DNA from: QHXM01 sp032160165
GTDB lineage: Bacteria > Acidobacteriota > Blastocatellia > Pyrinomonadales > Pyrinomonadaceae
DNA: 64,000 bases
Assembly: GCA_032160165.1 (NCBI GenBank)
Contig: JAVHWA010000158.1
Coordinates: forward strand, 1-64,000
Direction: 5' to 3'
Positions 37,542 to 46,668 of this stretch are shown piece by piece. A model generated the notes under the pieces. That model was not told the origin of the DNA and did no database searches. It saw only the letters and a program-made list of their open reading frames with translations. A program made the translations under genes and the position numbers. Within the stretch, counting starts at the first letter, position 1. Each line of letters begins with the position of its first letter.

Positions 37542-38206
37542 CTCGTTTGCTGCTCTTCCGGCGTAGGAGCGGGCGCAGCCGGTTGTTCGACCTTGGGACC
37601 TTCGGGCTTCGGGCTTTGAGGCTTCGCTCCTTCAGATTTCGCGGCGCTCTTATGGCGTTTCGGACCGAAGATGATGAACATCTGGTTCCCTTCCATGCGC
37701 GGGCGGGCCTCTACCTCCCCAACGTCGGCCAGATCGCCTTCAAGCTTTTCCAGGATGCGCGCGCCCAGTTCCCTGTGCGTCATCTCGCGGCCGCGAAACC
37801 AGATCGTGGCTTTGACCTTGTCGCCTTCCTGCAGCCATTCGCGAGAGCGCTTCATCCGATAGTCATAGTCATGTTCATCCGTACCCGGCCGGAATTTGAC
37901 TTCTTTGACGGTGATCGTGACCTGCTTCTTTTTCGCCTCGTTCGCCTTCTTCTTCGCTTCGTACTGGAACTTGCCGAAATCAATGATTCGACATACGGGC
38001 GGCTCGGCGTTGGCGGCGACTTCAACCAAATCCAGTCCCTGCTCACGTGCCTTTCGCACAGCATCGCGCGTGTCCATGACACCGAGTTGCTCGCCGTCAT
38101 CGCCAATCACGCGGACTTCAGGTACGCGAATTCTATCGTTAATGCGTACCGCGGGGGCGCGACGATTGTCTGGACGCTGCCCGCGACCTCGAAAGCCTGT
38201 AGCTAT
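37538..38206 (-). CDS. infC: Translation initiation factor IF-3, AUA start
   Basis: A 222-residue IF-3. RINDRIRVPEVRVIGDDGEQ, NAEPPVCRIIDFGKFQYE, VKEVKFRPGTDEHDYDYR and FRGREMTHRELG mark both domains. The C-terminus carries about 40 extra Pro/Ala/Lys-rich residues. No ATG, GTG or TTG fits. The codon at 38206-38204 is ATA, six bases after GGAGGT, so AUA is the probable start. Rare starts such as AUU are typical of infC and underlie its self-control. Sixteen further codons upstream (TTG at 38254) are translated repeat element K. Confidence 0.9.
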   Translation of the reverse strand: MATGFRGRGQRPDNRRAPAVRINDRIRVPEVRVIGDDGEQLGVMDTRDAVRKAREQGLDLVEVAANAEPPVCRIIDFGKFQYEAKKKANEAKKKQVTITVKEVKFRPGTDEHDYDYRMKRSREWLQEGDKVKATIWFRGREMTHRELGARILEKLEGDLADVGEVEARPRMEGNQMFIIFGPKRHKSAAKSEGAKPQSPKPEGPKVEQPAAPAPTPEEQQTS

Positions 38207-38221
38207 TTCTGCACCTCCAAC
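38207..38221 (-). promoter_or_regulatory. infC ribosome-binding site that fixes an AUA start
   Basis: On the minus strand GGAGGTG is followed by CAGAA and then ATA. The strong site and spacing of six bases decide for the ATA codon. Confidence 0.75.
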
Positions 38222-38227
38222 GTAATG

Positions 38228-38299
38228 GTCCAAGGTCCAATGCCTAAGGTCCAAAGTCGAGAACTAACTTTGGACGTGGGACCTTGGACTTTGGACGTC
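38228..38299. repeat. Heptamer inverted-repeat element K (thrS-infC)
   Basis: Left arm words GTCCAAG, GTCCAAT, GCCTAAG, GTCCAAA. Right arm words ACTTTGG, ACCTTGG. The loop is about five bases. The element overlaps the 3' end of thrS (stop at 38264) and supplies a false upstream start for infC. Confidence 0.88.
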
Positions 38300-40267
38300 A
38301 TTTGTAATTGCACGCGTCCTTACCAGCTCGCGCGCCATCTCAGTAAACTCATCCAGCGACATCACTCCGATGTCCCCCTTCGTTCTATCCCGCACCGCGA
38401 CTTTGCCATCTTCCATTTCGCGGTCGCCGAGTACCAGCATGAAAGGAATCTTTTGCATCTGAGCATCGCGGATCTTTGCCCCGATCTTTTCGCCACGCAA
38501 GTTAGTTTCTACTCGCATTCCGGCTCCGCGAAGTTGCTTTGCCACATTCTGCGCGTAGTCGTTGACCCGATCGGTGATCGGCAGCACGGCAACCTGCACC
38601 GGCGCCAGCCACAGGGGAAACGCGCCGGCATAGTGCTCGATAAGGACACCGAAGAAGCGTTCGATCGAGCCGAACAATGCGCGGTGGACCATCACCGGCC
38701 GATGCGGCCTGTTATCCTCGCCTATGTATTCCAGTTCAAACCGTTCCGGCATGTTGAAGTCCCACTGGATGGTCCCAAGCTGCCATAGTCTACCGATTGC
38801 ATCTTCAATTTTGAAATCGATCTTTGGTCCATAGAACGCCGCTTCGCCCTCCATGCGTTGGTAATCGACCCCGCGTTCGTCCAGGGCTTCTGCGAGTGCG
38901 GTTTCCGTCTTGAGCCAGTCCTCTTCATTCCCCAGATATTGTTTGCTGGTGTCGTTGCCTTTGACGGAAAGCTCGAACTTCACTTTGTTGAAGCCGAAGG
39001 TGCCGAACACCTCGATGACGAAATCAATGCAATCGCGTATTTCAGCGGGAATCTGATCAGGCGTGCAGAAGAGATGAGCGTCATCAACCGTAAAGCCACG
39101 CACCCGCATCAACCCATGAAGTGTGCCCGAGAGTTCCGCGCGGTATACGGTTCCCATTTCACCGTAACGCTGAGGCAGATCGCGATAAGACCTCTGCTGC
39201 GACTTGAAGATCCCTATGTGGAAGGGACAGTTCATCGGCTTCAGCCGAAACTCAGTCTCTTCCAGCTTGGTCGGGGCGAACATCGAGTCGCCATAATTCT
39301 GCTCGTGTCCACTCAATTGCCAAAGCTCTCGACGTGCGATATGCGGAGTGTAGACCTGGCTGTAATCCCGCTTGACCAGTTCCTCGTACAGATAATCTTC
39401 CATCTGCTTGCGGACGACTGCTCCCTTGGGATGCCAGAAGACCAGGCCCTGTCCGTACTGTTCCTGAATTGAAAAGAGATCGAGCTCGCGGCCCAACCGC
39501 CGATGATCGCGCTTTTCGGCTTCGGCCCGCTGCTTTATCCAGGCATCCAGCTCTTCCTGCGAAAAGAATGCTGTCCCATAGATCCGCTGCATCTGCTGTC
39601 GCTCGGCATCGCCTTTCCAATAGGCCCCGGCGAGGCTCAGCAGCTTGAATGAGCGCAGCCTGTTTGTGTTCGGCACGTGCGGGCCAAGACAGAAATCCAG
39701 GAAGGGCGAACCGTCGATATAGTAGACGCTGACCACATCGCCTGCCTTCTCGTCAATCAGTTCGCACTTTAGCGGCTCGTCGCGTTCTTTGAAGAGCTGC
39801 AGCGCAGTTCCCTTGGAAATCTCGTCGCGGCGATATGCGAGGTTGCGCTTCGCTATATCCCGCATCTTCTTCTCGATTACGGGCAGGTCCTCGTCTGTCA
39901 GTTGGCGCGGCGCGATCACATCGTAGAAGAAACCGTAGCGCGGGTCTTCAAGCAGCGACGGCCCAATGCCCAGCTTTGTTCCGGGGAACAGATCGAGCAC
40001 CGCAGCCGCCAGAAGGTGTGCGGTCGAATGGCGAAGCACGTCCAGCCCTTCGAGCGTTTGAGGCAGTACCGGCTCGAGTCTTACAGCTTCGCCGTTGGCC
40101 TGTTCATTAAGAGTGAAAGCGAGGTCGACCTCGCGCCCGTTGACGCGCGCCGCCAGGGCCTGCTTCGCCACGTCGCGATCGAGCCGCTTGAGGGCGTCCG
40201 CCACTGTCGACGAAGTCGGCACTTGCGCAGCCGCGCCGTCACCTAATTGAACGTTTATATCACTCAT
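38264..40267 (-). CDS. thrS: Threonine-tRNA ligase
   Basis: A 667-residue class II synthetase. It has an N-terminal TGS domain (about 1-65), an editing (SAD) domain with HSTAHLLAAAVLDLFP and CLGPHVPNT, and a catalytic core with the zinc Cys in MNCPFHIGIF and MVHRALFGSIERFFGVLIEH (motif 3). The C-terminal anticodon domain starts PVQVAVLPI. It heads the thrS-infC-rpmI-rplT-pheS-pheT block. Its last ten or so residues are encoded by repeat element K. Confidence 0.96.
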   Translation of the reverse strand: MSDINVQLGDGAAAQVPTSSTVADALKRLDRDVAKQALAARVNGREVDLAFTLNEQANGEAVRLEPVLPQTLEGLDVLRHSTAHLLAAAVLDLFPGTKLGIGPSLLEDPRYGFFYDVIAPRQLTDEDLPVIEKKMRDIAKRNLAYRRDEISKGTALQLFKERDEPLKCELIDEKAGDVVSVYYIDGSPFLDFCLGPHVPNTNRLRSFKLLSLAGAYWKGDAERQQMQRIYGTAFFSQEELDAWIKQRAEAEKRDHRRLGRELDLFSIQEQYGQGLVFWHPKGAVVRKQMEDYLYEELVKRDYSQVYTPHIARRELWQLSGHEQNYGDSMFAPTKLEETEFRLKPMNCPFHIGIFKSQQRSYRDLPQRYGEMGTVYRAELSGTLHGLMRVRGFTVDDAHLFCTPDQIPAEIRDCIDFVIEVFGTFGFNKVKFELSVKGNDTSKQYLGNEEDWLKTETALAEALDERGVDYQRMEGEAAFYGPKIDFKIEDAIGRLWQLGTIQWDFNMPERFELEYIGEDNRPHRPVMVHRALFGSIERFFGVLIEHYAGAFPLWLAPVQVAVLPITDRVNDYAQNVAKQLRGAGMRVETNLRGEKIGAKIRDAQMQKIPFMLVLGDREMEDGKVAVRDRTKGDIGVMSLDEFTEMARELVRTRAITNDVQSPRSHVQS

Positions 40268-40276
40268 TGCTGTCTG

Positions 40277-40398
40277 GTAAATCGTAAATAGTAAATCGTG
40301 AATAGACGGGTCGCGTCTATTAATGATTCACAAGTTAGCCGAAGAGGCGAAGGACGGCGCCCCTAAACGATTCACGACTTACGATTCACTGTTTACTA
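40277..40398. repeat. Heptamer inverted-repeat element L (upstream of thrS)
   Basis: Left arm 40277-40304 is GTAAATC, GTAAATA, GTAAATC, GTGAATA. Right arm 40368-40398 carries the complements GATTCAC, GACTTAC, TGTTTAC. The loop, about 60 bases, is the longest in the window. It lies just upstream of the thrS start. Confidence 0.85.
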
Positions 40399-40660
40399 AT
40401 CAGATCGGATTCGATAGGAGCGCCTTCGCCGCGAGCCCGCTGTTTGAAGCAGGTTCGGCTATTAAGTTCAGAATCGCGTAAACGTTCGATTCATGCGAAG
40501 GTCTTCTGGAGCTTCCTATCAAAAAGTTGAATCCAACACGTGCTTTCCACGTAATGACCGCATACAACACGGCCGAAAATCAGGAAGTGAGATTCTACCA
40601 AAGCGTGCAAAGTAGCGCAAACTGTCAGTTTGCGCTTTGAACATTAGGCGTCCCCCTTCG
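40399..40660. other. Gene-free interval upstream of thrS with a perfect palindrome
   Basis: No gene is seen. A perfect palindrome GCGCAAACTG-t-CAGTTTGCGC lies at 40615-40635. The minus-strand promoter for the thrS block should be in this interval, but I cannot place it with confidence. Confidence 0.45.
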
Positions 40661-40800
40661 GGTCCAAGATCCATGGTCTAAGGTCCAAAGTTCGCCACTG
40701 AAGCTGTCCCGTCAAAATCAAATGTGCGCTTCGGTATCGAACGTTGAAGGTCGAACTTTGAACATTGAACAGACTTTGGACTTTGGACCTCGGACCTTGC
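40661..40800. repeat. Composite heptamer element M
   Basis: Outer arms 40661-40694 (GTCCAAG, GTCTAAG, GTCCAAA) and 40772-40800 (GACTTTG, GACCTCG) are complementary. Between them lies a tandem of a different word, GAACGTT, GAAGGTC, GAACTTT, GAACATT (about 40739-40770). One element thus contains two word types. It is just downstream of the citrate synthase stop. Confidence 0.8.
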
Positions 40801-40816
40801 TTGAGCAGTACTCCCT

Positions 40817-42103
40817 TCACCGTTGCTCGATCGGGACATAATCTCGGCTTCTATACCCAAGATAGACCTGGCGTGGCCGCGCGATCTTCTGATCCGTGTC
40901 CTGCAACATTTCCACCCACTGTGCCAGCCAGCCCGATGTACGCGGAATGGCGAACAGCACCGGAAACATATCTACCGGGAATTTCAGCGCCTGATAAATG
41001 ATCCCGGAATAGAAGTCGACGTTGGGATACAGCTTGCGCTTGACGAAGTATTCATCCTCGAGTGCTATACGTTCCAGCTCAAGGGCAATATCGAGCAGCG
41101 GGTCTTTGCCGGTGATCTCAAATACTTCGTAAGCCACCTTCTTGATGATTTGCGCGCGCGGGTCATAGTTTTTGTAGACACGATGTCCGAAGCCCATCAG
41201 CCGAAACTCTCCGTCCTTAACGCGTTTGACGTACTCTGGTACTTTGACCACTGACCCGATCTCGTTCAGCATTTTCAGCACAGCTTCGTTCGCGCCACCA
41301 TGCAACGGCCCATAGAGCGCCGCAGCCGCACCCGCGATGGCGGAGAAGGCGTCGGTGTGCGCGCTCCCTATGCTTCGCATCGTATTGGTCGAGCAATTCT
41401 GTTCGTGGTCGGCGTGCAGGATAAAGAGCACATTGAGTGCGCGTTCGAGGACAGCGTTCGGCTCGTACTTCAACTCCGTCGTCTTAAACATCATGTTGAG
41501 GAAGTTGCCGGCATAGCTGAGATCGTTGTCGGGATACGAATACTGCATTCCAATCCGATGCCGATAGGCAAACGCCGCGATGGTCGGCACCTTGGCAATC
41601 AGTCGGTAGATTTGTTTTTGACGGCACGGAGAATCGAAGATCTCTTTCGCATCCGGATAAAAGGTCGAGAGCGCGGCGATCGTACTCTCGAACATCCCCA
41701 TCGGATGAGCATTGTAGTGAAAGCCGTCCATCACTTTCTTTATGCTCTCGTTGATGAACGTGTGGTGGGTTATTTGCCAGGTCCAATCCTTCAGCTGCTC
41801 CGCGCCGGGAAGCTCGCCGTGAAGCAAGAGGTAAGCGACTTCGAGGTAGCTACTCTGTTCAGCTAACTGATCGATCGGGTAGCCTCGATATTCCAGAATG
41901 CCTTTGTCGCCGTCGATGAACGTAATGCGACTCTTACAGGATGCGGTGTTCATGAAAGCCGGATCGTATGTCATCAGCCCAAAGTCGTCGTCCGCAACCT
42001 TGATCTGACGCAGGTCCATGGCCTTGATGGTGCCGTGCTCGATCGGGACCTCATACTGCTTTCCCGTTCGATTGTCCGTAATGGTTATCGTATCGCTGCT
42101 CAT
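40817..42103 (-). CDS. gltA: Citrate synthase
   Basis: A 428-residue type II citrate synthase that condenses oxaloacetate and acetyl-CoA. Catalytic segments: LHADHEQNCSTNTMR (His), LYGPLHGGANEAVLKML (His), and LMGFGHRVYKNYDPRA (His/Arg). ILEYRGYPIDQLAE is also typical. ATG 42103 is preceded by AAGGAG with five bases spacing. The frame from 42139 adds 12 unneeded residues. Confidence 0.96.
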   Translation of the reverse strand: MSSDTITITDNRTGKQYEVPIEHGTIKAMDLRQIKVADDDFGLMTYDPAFMNTASCKSRITFIDGDKGILEYRGYPIDQLAEQSSYLEVAYLLLHGELPGAEQLKDWTWQITHHTFINESIKKVMDGFHYNAHPMGMFESTIAALSTFYPDAKEIFDSPCRQKQIYRLIAKVPTIAAFAYRHRIGMQYSYPDNDLSYAGNFLNMMFKTTELKYEPNAVLERALNVLFILHADHEQNCSTNTMRSIGSAHTDAFSAIAGAAAALYGPLHGGANEAVLKMLNEIGSVVKVPEYVKRVKDGEFRLMGFGHRVYKNYDPRAQIIKKVAYEVFEITGKDPLLDIALELERIALEDEYFVKRKLYPNVDFYSGIIYQALKFPVDMFPVLFAIPRTSGWLAQWVEMLQDTDQKIARPRQVYLGYRSRDYVPIEQR

Positions 42104-42159
42104 CGCTGCTCCTTCTAGCGGTTGCCTCACTCCGATCACTCAAGCCAATACACGATTCC

Positions 42160-43500
42160 TTATTTGCCTGTAGACGACACGCGCCAAATCGTATTGGAGC
42201 CATCATCAGTTACGAAGAGCGAACCGTCTTTGCCGACGGTCACTCCCACAGGGCGACCCCAAACGTCTCCATCGGCTGTGACAAAGCCAGTCATGAAATC
42301 TTCGTACTCGCCCGTAGGCGCGCCGTTTTTTAAAGGCACACGAATCACCTTGTAGCCCGTTCGCTTCTCTCGGTTCCATGATCCGTGTTCGGCGGCAAAT
42401 CCATCGTTAACAAACTCGTACGGAAACATACTGCCGACGTAGAAAGTCATTTGCAGCGAGGCCGAATGCGACTGCAGTAGAACGTCCGGCACGAGCACCG
42501 CGTTGCGGAGTTCAGGATGCGCTCCGGCGTGACGGGGATCCTGATTTGGCCCGATGTAGTACCAGGGCCAGCCGTAGAACCCATCTTCTTTAACTCTGGT
42601 GATGTAGTCAGGGACAAGGTCATCGCCCAGGCCGTCTCGCTCGTTGACCGAAGCCCACAGCTGTCCCGTCTGCGGATGTATGGCAATGCCCACTGCGTTC
42701 CGAATTCCCGACGCGTAAATGCGAAAGCCCGAGCCGTCAGGATTGTACTCATGGATTGCCGCTCTATGTTCTTCATTAGTTGTCGCATCTTCGAAAACGT
42801 TTGAGCGCGAGCCGACTGAGACATACATCTTCTTTCCATCGACGGCGAACGCGACGTCGCGCGTCCAATGCCCGCCGCCCGTCAGCGTCCCCCAGCCGGG
42901 AATATTTGCAACCATCACTTCAGCCGGGCCACGGGCTTTGAGGTCACCGTTTCGATACGGGAAGCGTACGACTGCGTCCGTGTTGCCGATGTAAATATAT
43001 TGCGGGTTAGGACCGGGTGGGTAGAATGCGATGCCGAACGGTCTCTTTAGCCCGGCGGCGAAGACTTCGTTTACCTCTGCTTTCCCTGGGTCTTTCCCGA
43101 CCCGCAACACGCGAATCAAACCTGCCATGCTCTCTGCAACAAACAGATCACCATTGGGTGCAGTGCGGATAAGCCGAGGGTTGGTTAATCCTGTCAGGAA
43201 CTCTTCGACCTTAAACCCTTTGGGCACTTGCGGCCACGCGTTGGGCGGACGTTGCGTCAGTCGAGGTCCGTTCGTGACCGAACGGGTCGCGTAAGGCTTC
43301 GGTAAGTCTGCCGTTGTGATGCGCCGACGTACTCCCGGAGCGTCTGTGGTCCAATCTCCAAAAGCTCCCTGACCGGTCGACACACCAGGGGTCTGAGGGC
43401 TAGCGCCGCGTTGCTGTGAACATGCTTCCGTTACTCCCAACAGTAGGACTGTGGAGAGCAACGTGATGAGAACAGGTAAGGTTAAAGCTCTCTTCACCAT
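42160..43500 (-). CDS. PQQ-dependent sugar (sorbosone-type) dehydrogenase, exported
   Basis: A 446-residue six-blade beta-propeller. It has GFKVEEFLTGLTNPRLI, APNGDLFVAES, FGIAFYPPG, GIRNAVGIAIHPQTG and VTVGKDGSLFVTDDGSN. The N-terminal helix ends at TEACSQQ and could be a lipoprotein signal, though the lipobox is imperfect. It should oxidise an aldose in the periplasm with PQQ; no PQQ synthesis genes are in view. ATG 43500 starts the signal sequence. The longer frame overlaps the next gene's 3' end. Confidence 0.85.
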   Translation of the reverse strand: MVKRALTLPVLITLLSTVLLLGVTEACSQQRGASPQTPGVSTGQGAFGDWTTDAPGVRRRITTADLPKPYATRSVTNGPRLTQRPPNAWPQVPKGFKVEEFLTGLTNPRLIRTAPNGDLFVAESMAGLIRVLRVGKDPGKAEVNEVFAAGLKRPFGIAFYPPGPNPQYIYIGNTDAVVRFPYRNGDLKARGPAEVMVANIPGWGTLTGGGHWTRDVAFAVDGKKMYVSVGSRSNVFEDATTNEEHRAAIHEYNPDGSGFRIYASGIRNAVGIAIHPQTGQLWASVNERDGLGDDLVPDYITRVKEDGFYGWPWYYIGPNQDPRHAGAHPELRNAVLVPDVLLQSHSASLQMTFYVGSMFPYEFVNDGFAAEHGSWNREKRTGYKVIRVPLKNGAPTGEYEDFMTGFVTADGDVWGRPVGVTVGKDGSLFVTDDGSNTIWRVSSTGK

Positions 43501-43547
43501 TGAAGTCAAATCGTAGCCCTCACGCGAGTCTTCATAACTTTCGGCAT

Positions 43548-44657
43548 TCAGCGCTCGGTCCGTCGGAGAAGTTCTTTGAGATGTTGCTGCCAAACCCTGG
43601 GCAGCGAGTGGGTGCCGTGACCCCGCGTCTGGTCGCTGATCGGAATCAGTATGTATCTACCGTCCTTGACCCGTTTGATCTCGCGTTCCATTAAGCCCAA
43701 CTCCGGGGGGTTGATCAAATCATCGGCGAAGTTTATGGCCACGAGCGGCGCCCGTATCGCCTCCAACTTTGTGGAAGGATTGTATTCTCTGGAGGCGCTG
43801 AATTGATAGAGCATATCATTCGCGTCTGTCCGCGAAATGGAGGCCTTCGCGCGCTCCTCATAAAACTTGTCCGCAGAGTCGCGCGTCGGCCCCTGCTTCT
43901 GCCACTGCAACGGGCTGCTACCCATCAGCAGCAGGATGTTGATAGCCGATGTCAGTCCCTGCTGCGGCTGGCTCTTATATTCGCCGCCGTTCCAGGCGGG
44001 ATCGTTTTGAATCGCATCAATGATCATCCGTCGCATGACGCGATTGCGCCCTGCGATCTCAACCGGCAAACTCGCGAGGGGCAGGAGTGCATCCATAAAG
44101 TCGGGATAGGTTTCTCCCCACACCCAACTTTGCATCCCTCCCATGGACGTTCCCATTACCAGACGCAGGTGGCCGATACCCAGCTTCTCGGTCAGCAGTT
44201 GATGCTGGGCCCGGACCATGTCGTCGTACGTGTAGTGGGGGAACTTCGCATGCAGCTCGTCGCTCGGCTTACTGGATTTGCCATGCCCGATTCCGTCCGG
44301 AAGGATAATGTAATAACGGGTAGCGTCGAGTAATTGTCCCGCACCGAAAAGCACGCCGGCGAATTGTTCTGATAGAAAATTGTTGCCCGACCCTCCGGTA
44401 CCGTGCATGATGAGCACCGCGTTTGTAATGTTGCCGGCGCTGTCTCGCCTTGCCGTGCCGATCGTCAGGTAATGAAGTCTAAGCTCAGGCATCATTTCCC
44501 GGCTCTGAAATTGAAATCGAGGGATTATGAAGTCTCCATCAACCGGAGCGGGATAGCCTGGTTTCGCTGATTGCGTGTCAGGCCGAACCTGAGCTTGGGA
44601 AGCGGCCGTGCAGTGCAGAAGACACGTTAAAAGGATTACCAGCAAAGCTTTTCTCAT
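43548..44657 (-). CDS. Exported alpha/beta hydrolase of the homoserine acetyltransferase-like group
   Basis: A 369-residue protein with a signal peptide (about 1-22). Motifs: VLIMHGTGGSGNNF, VMGTSMGGMQSWVWGETYPD (nucleophile Ser in GTSMGG), an Asp in INFADDLINPPELG, and a His in TRGHGTHSLP. The fold matches MetX-type acyltransferases. Export and the absence of methionine genes next to it argue for an esterase or acylase instead. It is followed, after 47 bases, by the sugar dehydrogenase gene. Confidence 0.8.
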   Translation of the reverse strand: MRKALLVILLTCLLHCTAASQAQVRPDTQSAKPGYPAPVDGDFIIPRFQFQSREMMPELRLHYLTIGTARRDSAGNITNAVLIMHGTGGSGNNFLSEQFAGVLFGAGQLLDATRYYIILPDGIGHGKSSKPSDELHAKFPHYTYDDMVRAQHQLLTEKLGIGHLRLVMGTSMGGMQSWVWGETYPDFMDALLPLASLPVEIAGRNRVMRRMIIDAIQNDPAWNGGEYKSQPQQGLTSAINILLLMGSSPLQWQKQGPTRDSADKFYEERAKASISRTDANDMLYQFSASREYNPSTKLEAIRAPLVAINFADDLINPPELGLMEREIKRVKDGRYILIPISDQTRGHGTHSLPRVWQQHLKELLRRTER

Positions 44658-44676
44658 CGTCGTCTCCTGATGTAGA

Positions 44677-44695
44677 GCGAACTGTCAGTTTGCGC
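44677..44695. repeat. Palindrome GCGAACTG / CAGTTTGCGC
   Basis: Nearly the same palindrome as at 40615-40635 (GCGCAAACTG-t-CAGTTTGCGC), with one missing base on the left side. It sits between the divergent hydrolase and BtpA genes. Confidence 0.65.
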
Positions 44696-44732
44696 ACGAG
44701 CGATTAGTCTCATCAGAGTTTAATCAAGAGTT

Positions 44733-45533
44733 ATGTTTGCATCAATATTTCCCTCGCCCAAGCCCGTCATCGCGGTGATTCATGTTGGCGCCTTGCCCGG
44801 AACTCCCGCGGGCGGGGCGAGCGTTTCTCAACTGGTCGAGCACGCGCGCGAAGAGGCCCGGCGATACAAATCCTGTGGAGTCAACGGCATCATCATCGAG
44901 AACATGCATGACGCTCCCTACCTGCGCGGCGGCGTGGGTCCGGAAATCGTTGCCGCGATGACGGCGATCGGTTTGGCGGTGAAAGATGAATCTGCCTTAC
45001 CCGTCGGAATACAGATACTGGCGGGAGCGAATCGCGATGCGCTGGCTGCCGCACATGCGGCAGGGCTCGACATGGTTCGCGTAGAAGGCTACGTGTTCGC
45101 GCATGTCGCCGATGAAGGCTGGATCGAATCGTCGGCGGCGGAGTTGCTTCGCTATCGAAAAATGATAGGCGCAGAGAACGTTGATGTCTGGGCCGATATC
45201 AAAAAGAAGCACGCCTCTCACGCAGTAACTTCGGACATGGGTCCAGGAGTAACCGCCGAGGCCGCTGAGTTCATGAAAGCTGACGCGGTGATCGTAACGG
45301 GCGGGACTACGGGTTCACCTCCGCTCGGTTCGGACATCGAAGACGTGCGCGCTCGCTGTCAGCTTCCGGTCGTTCTGGGCTCGGGAGTCGACATCGAGAA
45401 CATCGTCGACTTCAACAGCGCTGCCGACGGCTTCATCGTCGGCTCGTCATTTAAGCGCGATGGTCACTGGGCGAATCCGATAGATAGTGAACGCGTGAAG
45501 CGATTCATGGAGAAGATCGGCGGATTGTCGTAG
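44733..45533 (+). CDS. BtpA/SgcQ family TIM-barrel protein
   Basis: A 266-residue protein: VIAVIHVGALPGTP, NGIIIENMHDAPYLRG, GIQILAGANRDALAAA, DVWADIKKKHASHAV and GSGVDIENIVDF. BtpA was named for a role in photosystem I assembly in cyanobacteria, but relatives occur widely and the enzymatic activity is unknown. It is a lone plus-strand gene here, convergent with leuB, separated by three bases. Confidence 0.85.
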   Translation: MFASIFPSPKPVIAVIHVGALPGTPAGGASVSQLVEHAREEARRYKSCGVNGIIIENMHDAPYLRGGVGPEIVAAMTAIGLAVKDESALPVGIQILAGANRDALAAAHAAGLDMVRVEGYVFAHVADEGWIESSAAELLRYRKMIGAENVDVWADIKKKHASHAVTSDMGPGVTAEAAEFMKADAVIVTGGTTGSPPLGSDIEDVRARCQLPVVLGSGVDIENIVDFNSAADGFIVGSSFKRDGHWANPIDSERVKRFMEKIGGLS

Positions 45534-45536
45534 AGG

Positions 45537-46658
45537 CTAACCTGCGGGTCCGGCGTGGCGGCGCTCTGTGATTTCGGAGAGGGCTGCGACAACTTTCGAA
45601 CCCATCTCTAAGGTCCCGCAGTTGTAGTGACCCTTGTTGTCCTTCAGGTCCGGAGTGCGATTGCCTTCCTCAAGAACAACGCTTATCGCTGCTTCGATGT
45701 CATCTGCTTCCTGCTCGAGATTCGCTGAATATCGAAGCAGCATAGCCGCTGAGGAGATCGCTCCAAGAGGGTTCGCGAGTCCCTGGCCGGCGATATCTGG
45801 CGCCGAGCCGTGGACCGGCTCGTATAAATCGACATACCCACCGACGGTCGCCGAGGCGAGCATCCCGAGCGAGCCCGAGATGACTGCTGCTTCATCTGAG
45901 AGTATGTCGCCAAACAGATTCTCTGTCAGGACTACATCGAAACGGCGGGGATTCATCATCAGGTGCATCGCGCACGCGTCGACGTACAGATGCTCGAGCT
46001 TGACTGTCGGGTAATCCACTGCCACGCGAATAACTGTCTCTCGCCAGAGCTGAGACGTCTCAAGCACGTTGGCTTTATCAATAGACGCGACCTTGCCTCG
46101 TCGCTTCAGTGCGGCTTCAAATGCGACCCGGGCCACACGCTCAACTTCCGTGGCCGAGTAACGCATAGTGTTGTAAGCCGAATCGTCCTCGCTAACCCGT
46201 CCTCTTGGTTCACCAAAATAGAGACCGCCCAACAGCTCGCGAACGATCAGCATGTCCGCGCCTGCCATCACATCGGGTCGAAGCGGCGAGCAATCCATGA
46301 TAGGTTTGTACGCCTTGACCGGCCGAAGGTTCGCGAACCCGCCCAGCGCTTTTCGAAGTGCAAGCAAGCCCGCCTCAGGACGCGAAGAAGGCGCGAGCGC
46401 ATCGAACTCGGGCGAACCGACGGCGCCCAACAGAACAGCGTCACTCTGCAAACACGCGTCCAGTGTCGCTGGCGGCAACGGCGCTCCGGTCGCTTTGATC
46501 GCGCTCCCGCCAATCAACGCCTCGCGGAAAGACAGATCAAGCCCGCGAACCTCCGCCAGCTTGCGTAGCACGCGCAACGTCTGCTCGATAACTTCAGGTC
46601 CTATGCCGTCGCCTGGAAGGACCGCGATCTTCAAAGTTGTCTTGGTTGTGCTCGTCAT
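45537..46658 (-). CDS. leuB: 3-isopropylmalate dehydrogenase
   Basis: A 373-residue NAD-dependent decarboxylating dehydrogenase of leucine synthesis. It has AVLPGDGIGPEVIEQTL, LRKALGGFANLRPVK, MLIVRELLGGLYFGEPRG, DKANVLETSQLWR, NLFGDILSDEAAVISGSLG and EPVHGSAPDIAGQGLANP. Other leu genes are not in the window. Confidence 0.95.
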   Translation of the reverse strand: MTSTTKTTLKIAVLPGDGIGPEVIEQTLRVLRKLAEVRGLDLSFREALIGGSAIKATGAPLPPATLDACLQSDAVLLGAVGSPEFDALAPSSRPEAGLLALRKALGGFANLRPVKAYKPIMDCSPLRPDVMAGADMLIVRELLGGLYFGEPRGRVSEDDSAYNTMRYSATEVERVARVAFEAALKRRGKVASIDKANVLETSQLWRETVIRVAVDYPTVKLEHLYVDACAMHLMMNPRRFDVVLTENLFGDILSDEAAVISGSLGMLASATVGGYVDLYEPVHGSAPDIAGQGLANPLGAISSAAMLLRYSANLEQEADDIEAAISVVLEEGNRTPDLKDNKGHYNCGTLEMGSKVVAALSEITERRHAGPAG

Positions 46659-46668
46659 CGGTCTTCGC

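Noticed and set aside
37547..38788. 413-codon open frame on the plus strand
   Set aside because: Antisense to infC and thrS, both certain genes. It also reads through repeat element K.
43548..44657. metX (homoserine O-acetyltransferase) as the methionine partner of the sulfur operon
   Set aside because: The protein has a signal peptide and lies about 9 kb away next to a sugar dehydrogenase. An exported esterase or acylase is more likely.
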